64,000 nucleotides of DNA from Leptospira noguchii serovar Panama str. CZ214 (lineage in GTDB: Bacteria > Spirochaetota > Leptospiria > Leptospirales > Leptospiraceae). The position numbers and the translations under genes were made by a program. The notes under the pieces were generated by a model that made no database searches, had not been told where the DNA came from, and was given only the letters and a program-made list of their open reading frames with translations. Shown one piece after another: positions 58,165-64,000 of this stretch (position 1 is its first letter; the number at the start of each line of letters is the position of its first letter). The stretch covers positions 116,863 through 180,862 of the forward strand of contig NZ_AKWY02000031.1 of NCBI RefSeq assembly GCF_000306255.2, read 5' to 3'.

Positions 58165-59873
58165 AACAATTAGATCCAGATTTGTTTTACGAATTCTATT
58201 CGGCTTGGAAAGAGGCTCCGTCAAAACATTCCAAAGGTGAAATGATGCGTAAAGCAGCCGCCACCTTTGGGTTGTCGGAAGACGCAATCCGTAGAAGATT
58301 CGAAAAATTTAATATTGGATCAGAGTTAGCCGTCGTCTCAGGTCAGATAAAATCAAAGCGAAAATCAAATCTAAATCCTGAACGAATGGATCTCCGGGAA
58401 ACTGAAGCGAAGATAATTGCCGAGATTGTTTATTCAAATCTGTCTGGCAAAAATCCGAAACCACTCTCAATGAAACTTGCGTTAAGGAGGGCACGAAACA
58501 GCGGACAGATACAACTGCCTTGGACCGAATCCACCGCAAACCGGTGGTTGAACCGTCTCGGTCTCGGACGTCATGAAATGCAATCGGAAGAGGCATCACG
58601 AACGTGGAAAGAACCGTATTCGAATTCTACGCACATGGTCGACGCGTCCGTTGCAGCCAGGTATTTTTTAAACCCACGCGGTAAAATCGAACGCCGCTGG
58701 TTTCTGGACGACAAAGACGAAGAGACCGCAATGCTCAAAGACAACCTGATCAAAGTGTGGATTTATTCTCTCGTAGATGTTTACTCAAAAGTATTTTATC
58801 TTTGGGCCTATGGCGGAAAGGCGATTACGCCAGGAGCGAAACATCGGGGCGAGAATACGGCGGACTACTTTGATTTTTTCAAGCGCGCTTGGATGCCTAA
58901 AGTCGATCGCCGGAACCCATTTGAAGGAACTCCAGAATATCTTTATAACGACAAGGGGTCTGGACTCAAAGGTGCTAAAAACGCACTTACGCGACTCGGT
59001 GGAATCATCGTTAAAACACACACACCAGGGCGGCCCAAAGCAAAAGGTCCAGTCGAACGTAGAATCGGAATTTATAAAAACATCATAGAACCCGCGATCG
59101 ACGGCAAGAAGTTTGCAGACCTCAAGGAATTGAATGATTTTCTAACGTTATATACCATTCACGAAAATCAAATCAGTGGACGATTTGATCTCTGGCTTGC
59201 AGGAACAAAAGACAAACCAATCAGGCGAATTACAGAGCAAAACTTTTACGACGCTACAGTAACATTCGATAATCGAGTCGTCAACAATTACGGCTGTATC
59301 GAATATCGAAATCATTCCTATGGAGTCGCTTTGGATTTGGTAGGCCAAAACGTCACTCTCTTCAGAGACCGCGAAGGAAATCTCGTAGCAGAGGATAAAT
59401 TAGGAAATCTTTATATTTGCAATCCGGACGGAGCAAGAAGTATATCGCAACATACAGGATACCAAACGCAATCATCGGACACATGGCTGAAAACCGATCG
59501 TATGAAGTTACGTGAAGATATCCGTGATGGCGCCAAGAGACAACGTAAAATTTTTACGATCGAAGATCTTTATCCAGAAGCAGAAATGGAAAACCTACGA
59601 TACTTTCCTGCAAATTCAGTCCCTGTCGAAACTCCCGCAACGATGGCACCAAGTGAGTTCACCGAATTGGAATCGGCGTGGAGCTACATCGAACGACGTC
59701 TTTTAATCTATCGTTCCGAAATGCCAGTTGAACTTTTTGAAGCCGTCCAGGGACGACTGAATTCAAGCCTTGCCCTCAAAGGCTCGATTACTAACCAAGA
59801 AATATATGAACTTTTGAATATTCTGAATAACATTGATTTTGAATCTAACGATTCTAAGGAGAACGCGGAATGA
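58161..59873 (+). CDS. Transposase, MuA-like DDE family
   Basis: Starts GTG at 58161 (MKQLDPDLFYEFY), overlapping the previous stop, with AAGGAG 10 bases upstream; an upstream GTG-frame start at 58125 is less likely. 570 residues. The rve catalytic core has Asp161 (HMVDAS), Asp264 (LYNDKGSG) and Glu299 (GPVERR), the last two 35 residues apart. N-terminal HTH regions (KAAATFGLSEDAIRRRFEKF; WTESTANRWLNRLG) bind the ends. It would insert and replicate the phage with the AAA+ partner. Confidence 0.9.
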   Translation: MKQLDPDLFYEFYSAWKEAPSKHSKGEMMRKAAATFGLSEDAIRRRFEKFNIGSELAVVSGQIKSKRKSNLNPERMDLRETEAKIIAEIVYSNLSGKNPKPLSMKLALRRARNSGQIQLPWTESTANRWLNRLGLGRHEMQSEEASRTWKEPYSNSTHMVDASVAARYFLNPRGKIERRWFLDDKDEETAMLKDNLIKVWIYSLVDVYSKVFYLWAYGGKAITPGAKHRGENTADYFDFFKRAWMPKVDRRNPFEGTPEYLYNDKGSGLKGAKNALTRLGGIIVKTHTPGRPKAKGPVERRIGIYKNIIEPAIDGKKFADLKELNDFLTLYTIHENQISGRFDLWLAGTKDKPIRRITEQNFYDATVTFDNRVVNNYGCIEYRNHSYGVALDLVGQNVTLFRDREGNLVAEDKLGNLYICNPDGARSISQHTGYQTQSSDTWLKTDRMKLREDIRDGAKRQRKIFTIEDLYPEAEMENLRYFPANSVPVETPATMAPSEFTELESAWSYIERRLLIYRSEMPVELFEAVQGRLNSSLALKGSITNQEIYELLNILNNIDFESNDSKENAE

Positions 59874-60874
59874 GTTTTGTAGATACGGAAAACACAAATA
59901 GGGTAATTAGAGCAATCAAGCATGCCGTCGACAGTTCCGGTTGGGAGTGCGTCGTCGGACATGTTGGCGCAGGTAAGACGTTTCTATACGAACACATGCT
60001 ACATTTTTGGCGCGATTATCCGAATAGGTTTCAAGTAATTGAAATGGGAAGATGCTATGAAAGTTTCGATTACAACATCAATCAGATTATGAAAGTGATG
60101 ATCTCTGAACTTAGTCCGGATAGAGAAATTCCCGGAAACGCTCATGCGAAACAACTGATTCTTAGAGAGATCCTTACTGCCGCTTTTAAACGAAAGCGTA
60201 AGATCGTTCTATTATTCGATGAGTCACAGGCTCTCTCTGGCAAACTTCTTAGAGACCTAAAAAAGATTCATGAGATTAGCATTCCCGAAAAAGAAAATCT
60301 TTTCTCAATCGTCATGTTTGGAAAAAACGAAGGCCCTTGGCTTCGCTCTTTGATTAAGACTCAAGAGATTGGATGGAGAATTCGCAAGACGAATTTGGAA
60401 CCGCTTAAAGACAACGAAGTTCTTTCATTCGCAGAGCGAGCTTTCGAAGTCAAATTCGAGTCTGGACAGAATGGACAAAAGTCTCGTCAGATTTTTATCC
60501 AGAACACATTCCCGACTCCACTCGGAGTGAAACATCAGATCCAAAAAATCGAGAGAACATTCCCTGGATGGAATCGAGTTCTCACTTATGATCAAGCAAA
60601 GATCATCTTTCCACAATCCTTTGGAGAAATACTCAAAAAACTTAAGATCACTCAACGTGAAGTAGCAAGAAGAGTTCGAGAAATTACGGGTAAAGAATTA
60701 AGCAAAGCCGCAATCTCTACATATCTAAGCGGTGACGAAAGTGACATTAAGAAATCAAGACTGAGTCTTGACGGTCAAAAGATGACGTTCGAAGCGGCTA
60801 TAGATCTAATCAGAGATCGTTCACCGGGTGATGTTCAGTCTGCGGAAGTCCTCCTAAGAACAGCAAACGAATAA
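59870..60874 (+). CDS. AAA+ ATPase, MuB-like target-selection protein
   Basis: A 334-residue ATPase coupled to the transposase by ATGA. Walker A GHVGAGKT (30-37), Walker B IVLLFDES (Asp117). Uniquely placed is an XRE-like HTH in the C-terminal part (about 250-290: FGEILKKLKITQREVARRVR, KAAISTYLSGDE); in Mu the HTH domain is N-terminal. It probably delivers target DNA to the transposase. Confidence 0.85.
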   Translation: MSFVDTENTNRVIRAIKHAVDSSGWECVVGHVGAGKTFLYEHMLHFWRDYPNRFQVIEMGRCYESFDYNINQIMKVMISELSPDREIPGNAHAKQLILREILTAAFKRKRKIVLLFDESQALSGKLLRDLKKIHEISIPEKENLFSIVMFGKNEGPWLRSLIKTQEIGWRIRKTNLEPLKDNEVLSFAERAFEVKFESGQNGQKSRQIFIQNTFPTPLGVKHQIQKIERTFPGWNRVLTYDQAKIIFPQSFGEILKKLKITQREVARRVREITGKELSKAAISTYLSGDESDIKKSRLSLDGQKMTFEAAIDLIRDRSPGDVQSAEVLLRTANE

Positions 60875-60901
60875 CGCAATATTTTAATATTGAGAGGTAA
60901 C

Positions 60902-61228
60902 ATGAAAATCGCAAACCAGGAAGAACACAATAACGCTCTGCAAAGAGTAGCTGAAGTCAAAAAACAGATCTCTGAATTTAAAACGAATTCGGGAGATCTT
61001 GAAACTGAGGTTACACTTTTAGAGGAGGAGAAGAAAGAAACGATCCAGCTTTTAGAAGAGGAAAAGAAAGTAAAGATTCAAGCGATCGATGACAAAATCA
61101 AAACCGTAAAAGATCGATTGAAAACCGCAAAGGAAGAACAAAAGAAAAATCTCAAGTCACTCGAAAGTGAATTGAAGGATCTTCAATCTGCTTTGGGTGA
61201 ATTCGTCGTGGATCAAGTCGCGGTATAA
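60902..61228 (+). CDS. Coiled-coil early protein
   Basis: Starts MKIANQEEHNNALQ at 60902 (GAGAGG before it). 108 residues, almost entirely heptad-like with Lys/Glu (EEEKKETIQLLEEEKKVKIQ). It may be a structural or DNA-associated protein. No known function. Confidence 0.65.
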   Translation: MKIANQEEHNNALQRVAEVKKQISEFKTNSGDLETEVTLLEEEKKETIQLLEEEKKVKIQAIDDKIKTVKDRLKTAKEEQKKNLKSLESELKDLQSALGEFVVDQVAV

Positions 61229-61243
61229 AGGAAGGAGAAACGT

Positions 61244-61411
61244 ATGGCGATTGCAAAGAAGAAAAAGGTTGCGAAGAAGAAAGTCGCTACCAAAAAAACG
61301 GGAAAGAAGAAGAAGCTAAAGAATCAGGTTCCACCTGCTAAAGTCATTCCTTCCTCTGCAAGCGGAGTCGCAGTAGACATGACTCCTGAGAATTCGGAAC
61401 CGAAAGAATAG
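61244..61411 (+). CDS. Lysine-rich histone-H1-like small protein
   Basis: A 55-residue protein with AAGGAG seven bases before its ATG. The first half (AIAKKKKVAKKKVATKKTGK) is as basic as bacterial H1-like proteins; the second is acidic and Pro/Ser-rich. It likely binds nucleic acid. Not in any obvious phage family. Confidence 0.7.
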   Translation: MAIAKKKKVAKKKVATKKTGKKKKLKNQVPPAKVIPSSASGVAVDMTPENSEPKE

Positions 61412-61420
61412 GAGGTCATC

Positions 61421-62016
61421 GTGGCTAAAAAGGAAAAGACGAGTAAAAATACATTAGTTGATTTACCGGATAACAACTACGTAAACCGCGATGACCTCAC
61501 CCAAGCCGTGTGCAACAGCTTGGGGAGTTCAAACGCCAGAGAGATCGAATCACGAGCGAGACAGACGACCAAATCAGCAAGCTCCAAAACGATCTTCAGG
61601 AAAAGATTTCCCCATTGGACTTAAAAATCCAACACATTGCGGCTGGGATAAAGCACTTCGTGGATCATCATAAGGAAGATCTCTTTCCTGATCCAGAGTA
61701 TAAAACCTGCAAATTGACCACAGGTATTTTAAAGTTGAGAAGAATTCCGGCAAGTGTCAAGACACGGGCAACGCAAAAACTCTTTGATAGAATTCTTTCA
61801 GAGAATGGTCTTCTCAAAAAGTTTAACAGTCTCGTTTCTCGATTAAGCGGTGTCTTCCTTCGAGTTAAGTTGGAGTTGAACAAAGAACAGATCCTTGCGG
61901 AACCATTGAAGGCAATGCAAAAAATCGGGGTAGAACTCAACGAAGAATCCGAGCGTTTATACATCTCTCCATCCGAAACGGATGTAGAAATCGAAGCGAT
62001 CGGAGACGCCGCATGA
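61421..62016 (+). pseudogene. Gam-like host-nuclease inhibitor, broken by a 2-base insertion
   Basis: Gam binds and protects DNA ends. The N-terminus (GTG at 61421: MAKKEKTSKNTLVDLPDNN) and the rest ([20 protein letters not shown], then [17 protein letters not shown] and [13 protein letters not shown]) together follow Mu Gam. A GTGTG at 61508-61512 looks like a duplicated GT, putting them in different frames. A GTG at 61510 could restart translation and give 168 residues. Confidence 0.8.
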
Positions 62017-62162
62017 ACGAACTTCCGCTAAAAGTTCGCAAGGTTTTGGAAACCATCCAAGACCTTGCAGCAACAGATTCAAACCAAAGCGACAATGTTG
62101 ATCAGATATTTTATCTCGTGGAATGGATCCTGGATAAATATCCGACTGAGTCAGGACTTTAG
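62013..62162 (+). CDS. Small acidic early protein
   Basis: A 49-residue protein ([20 protein letters not shown]) overlapping the Gam stop by ATGA. No known domain. The coupling and codon pattern support translation. Confidence 0.6.
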   Translation: MNELPLKVRKVLETIQDLAATDSNQSDNVDQIFYLVEWILDKYPTESGL

Positions 62163-62164
62163 TT

Positions 62165-62359
62165 ATGAGCCACGAAGAGGATCCCATTGATTTAAAACGC
62201 TCGGAGGATCTTTGGATAAATCACTGTGAAAACTTCCTTCGTCGCGGTTGGACTCCAAGACGTTGGAAGGATCTTCCAGACTACTTAAAAACTGAACGGA
62301 TGCGAAAATACTATGTCGAGTTAAGAAGGAGAACAGAAAGCAATGAGCATTCAAATTAA
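62165..62359 (+). CDS. Small early protein
   Basis: A 64-residue charged protein (WINHCENFLRRGWTPRRWKD). Its end overlaps the next gene by 17 bases. Not recognised. Confidence 0.55.
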   Translation: MSHEEDPIDLKRSEDLWINHCENFLRRGWTPRRWKDLPDYLKTERMRKYYVELRRRTESNEHSN

Positions 62360-62660
62360 AACGATCCAAAGATACGAAGAAGTGACTCAACTTTTGTATA
62401 ATATTCGAAAATCTCTCTTCTTTGATGATCTAAAAAAGCATGAAAGAGAAACATTAGAAGATCAAAAAAACTATCTCGAACCTGAGAGAGTCGCATTGAA
62501 AAACTCTATCGATTTCCATCAAGCATACGACCTTCTTGATTCGGATTCAGAGACCGCAATTATGAAACTCACTGAGCTGGGTTGGTCTGTTGAAGAGTGG
62601 GAATTCGAGAATGATACTTGGAGAAGCAAAGATCAGCATGAGTCAATTAGAAATTTTTGA
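62343..62660 (+). CDS. Early protein of unknown function
   Basis: A 105-residue acidic helical protein (FDDLKKHERETLEDQKNYLE, ELGWSVEEWEFEND). No domain recognised. Confidence 0.6.
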   Translation: MSIQIKTIQRYEEVTQLLYNIRKSLFFDDLKKHERETLEDQKNYLEPERVALKNSIDFHQAYDLLDSDSETAIMKLTELGWSVEEWEFENDTWRSKDQHESIRNF

Positions 62661-62862
62661 ATTGGTTCTTATGTATACGGTCATGGGAACTCTCACTATC
62701 TGGTTACTGGTTGGAATTTTTGCTCTTTTCCTCTGGTATCTTATATTTCGAGTTCTATTCAAAGAACCGATCCGAATCGAAAGAAGTGGTTATCAACCAC
62801 AAGAAAATTTAAACAACAACGGAAATAAATTTCCACCACAGGAAGGGTCAGGAGGGGCATAA
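62638..62862 (+). CDS. Small membrane protein
   Basis: Starts MSQLEIFELVLMYTVMG at 62638 (an upstream start at 62590 overlaps the previous gene). 74 residues with one or two membrane segments (about 8-40) and a hydrophilic tail. Overlaps the DUF488 gene by one base. Confidence 0.6.
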   Translation: MSQLEIFELVLMYTVMGTLTIWLLVGIFALFLWYLIFRVLFKEPIRIERSGYQPQENLNNNGNKFPPQEGSGGA

Positions 62863-63227
62863 TGAAAATCGTAACATCCTATCATCATAAAACCGATAAA
62901 CTGCTGGCAGCCGGATACGTTGTTTTTAATATTTCAAGATTTTCCCCTCGCTGGATTGCAAAGGGGAAACAAATTCAATTTAAAATACTGGCTCCCACAA
63001 AAGAAATGCTAAATGAAGGATATGACTGGAAAAAATTCGATTCTATTTTAGAAAATTTGAATGTTATGGAAATAATTGATCAACTCAAAACACTCTCCAA
63101 CAATAATCCAATTGCATTGTGTTGTTATGAAAAAGATCCGGTTGAATGCCATCGATCTCGTGTAGCACTTTGGTTTATCAAAAGCGGATTTCATGTAGCG
63201 GAATATAGGGAGGTAGATAATAAGTGA
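62862..63227 (+). CDS. DUF488-family protein
   Basis: A 121-residue protein with the family motif CCYEKDPVECHRSRVALWF. DUF488 proteins are small and of uncertain function. It overlaps the MazG-like gene (GTGA). Confidence 0.75.
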   Translation: MKIVTSYHHKTDKLLAAGYVVFNISRFSPRWIAKGKQIQFKILAPTKEMLNEGYDWKKFDSILENLNVMEIIDQLKTLSNNNPIALCCYEKDPVECHRSRVALWFIKSGFHVAEYREVDNK

Positions 63228-63481
63228 GAGAAAACATTTTTAAAGAGATCTCCGAAGAACGCGATAAACAAGATTTAAAGTTCGGTCCACAAAATCACAA
63301 ACCTGTGGAATGGTGTATGATACTTGGAGAGGAAGTTGGCGAAGTTCAAAAAGCCGCCCTTGAATCTTACTTTAGATACGAAGGTAAAAATCATGATTAC
63401 TCTGAGTATAGAAACGAACTGATACAAGTTGCCGCTGTATCTATTTCGATGATTGAATGCTTCGATAGAAATCGGAAGTAA
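63224..63481 (+). CDS. MazG-like nucleotide pyrophosphohydrolase
   Basis: An 85-residue protein with a GTG start. EEVGEVQKAALE is the metal-binding ExxE helix of the MazG fold, followed by NELIQVAAVSISMIECF. Phage MazG enzymes lower unusual nucleotides or (p)ppGpp-type signals. Short but complete single domain. Confidence 0.75.
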   Translation: MRENIFKEISEERDKQDLKFGPQNHKPVEWCMILGEEVGEVQKAALESYFRYEGKNHDYSEYRNELIQVAAVSISMIECFDRNRK

Positions 63482-63492
63482 ATGGAGATACT

Positions 63493-64000
63493 ATGGATGC
63501 ACCGAGTCAAACGGGGTGTATGGGATATTATCGGAATGGGTCTTGTAAATGCCGGGATTTTGAAGAGGAATTTGAAGGATCAAATCGAACCATTTCTCAA
63601 AAAAACTATATGAAGGATACAGTTGAAGAAGAGAAAAGAAAGCAACGTTTGAAACAGCTTTTTGCTGTTGGACGAAATATAGGGTATTCAAAGGAAACTC
63701 TTCAAGAGATTAGCTCGTCTTTGGCAATGGGTGAAAGACTAAGTTTTCTTTCCGAAAGCCAAATTCAAAAGATTATCGATTCATTAAAAAAAGCACATCC
63801 AGGAGTCTTCAGAAGATCACAGAGACGAGATAAGAAGAGATCCATTCCAAAATCTCAGGTCTTCTCAATTCCTTCAATAGACCAGAAAGAAATGACCAAA
63901 ATACTTCTCTCTCAAGTGAATAAAATTGCACCGTATCAGATTTCTTTGGAATCGATGGCTCAAAAAACCTTCAAAATTCCTTCCGAAAAACTCTCCTTTC
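63493..64000 (+). CDS. Early protein cut by window end
   Basis: Starts MDAPSQTGCMGYYRNGSCKC at 63493, eight or so bases after GGAGATA, and is open to the window end (169 codons). Around residues 45-100, KQLFAVGRNIGYSKETLQEI and ESQIQKIIDSLKK resemble regulatory DUF1018/GemA-type repeats, weakly. Cys residues near the N-terminus may bind metal. Confidence 0.5.
   Translation, partial: MDAPSQTGCMGYYRNGSCKCRDFEEEFEGSNRTISQKNYMKDTVEEEKRKQRLKQLFAVGRNIGYSKETLQEISSSLAMGERLSFLSESQIQKIIDSLKKAHPGVFRRSQRRDKKRSIPKSQVFSIPSIDQKEMTKILLSQVNKIAPYQISLESMAQKTFKIPSEKLSF

Larger units (their letters stand above)
28741..64000. mobile_element. Mu-like transposable prophage with contractile tail (left end and most of element; right end outside)
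   Basis: The element has a DDE transposase plus AAA+ partner (MuA/MuB-like), Gam, a MuF-like head protein and a tail sheath, tube and baseplate set. The block is less AT-rich than the core. Late genes read left from ~52.4 kb, early genes read right from ~55.2 kb, with repressors between. The left terminus is proposed at 28741 (TGTATC). No integrase of the tyrosine or serine class was seen. Frame-breaking indels in at least five genes suggest it is defective. Confidence 0.9.

Noticed and set aside
28741..64000. Search for CRISPR arrays, tRNA or rRNA genes
   Set aside because: No regularly spaced repeats or RNA-gene signatures were seen anywhere in the window.

Overview
The window is a chromosomal segment of a spirochaete, very probably a pathogenic Leptospira. 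Evidence: AT-rich sequence with short intergenic gaps, a periplasmic-type flagellin core protein, an NtrY/NtrX-like pair beside RpoN, HPr and HPr kinase, split heptose kinase/nucleotidyltransferase genes, and a prophage whose neck gene resembles the family named after L. interrogans locus LIC_12616. Species is inferred from general protein resemblance, not from a search.

Bases 1-28430 are ordinary core genome, almost all on the minus strand and tightly overlapping. Read in the direction of transcription there are: a ribosome-maturation cluster (rpsP, a KH protein, rimM, trmD, rplS, rnhB) followed by a FliK-like and an FlhB-C-like gene and the start of a gene with a DUF3391-like N-terminus; a replication/translation/signalling run (NtrY-like kinase, NtrC-family regulator, a UDG-like protein, priA, fmt, a PASTA protein, rpe); an LPS and regulation run (two heptose genes, pyrG, kdsA, lptC, an LptA-like protein, lptB, rpoN, hprK, ptsH); a cobalamin adenosyltransferase, a POT peptide transporter and an NlpC/P60 protein. 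A LonN-domain protein and a flagellin are on the plus strand. No frameshift was seen in this half.

Bases 28741-64000 are a large Mu-like transposable prophage with a contractile tail; its right end lies beyond the window. It is organised outward from a central control region (about 52.4-55.2 kb) with two XRE-type repressors. The late operon runs leftward: lysis genes, terminase, portal, MuF-like head protein, protease/scaffold, cement, capsid, neck, sheath, tube, chaperone, tape measure, baseplate, fibre and fibre chaperone. The early operon runs rightward: a chain of small overlapping genes, a DDE transposase (MuA-like), an AAA+ target-selection ATPase (MuB-like), a basic lysine-rich protein, Gam, DUF488 and MazG-like genes. 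A secreted MORN-repeat protein sits between the lysis and repressor genes as likely cargo.

The prophage seems to have inserted into the 3' part of a host gene that converges on the flagellin gene: a 49-codon tail of that gene is intact up to the proposed phage terminus at 28741. Several phage genes carry small indels that break the frame (large terminase, baseplate hub, baseplate J three times, tail fibre near its start, Gam), while the core genes do not, so the element looks recently inactivated. One further frame change, in the tail assembly chaperone, looks programmed instead. The most unusual items are the MuF head protein fused to an HExxH metallopeptidase domain, a one-protein (unimolecular) spanin, a MuB-like ATPase with its HTH at the C-terminus, a cement protein with membrane segments, twin operators three helical turns apart over an early promoter, and a PriA that appears to have lost one complete zinc site.
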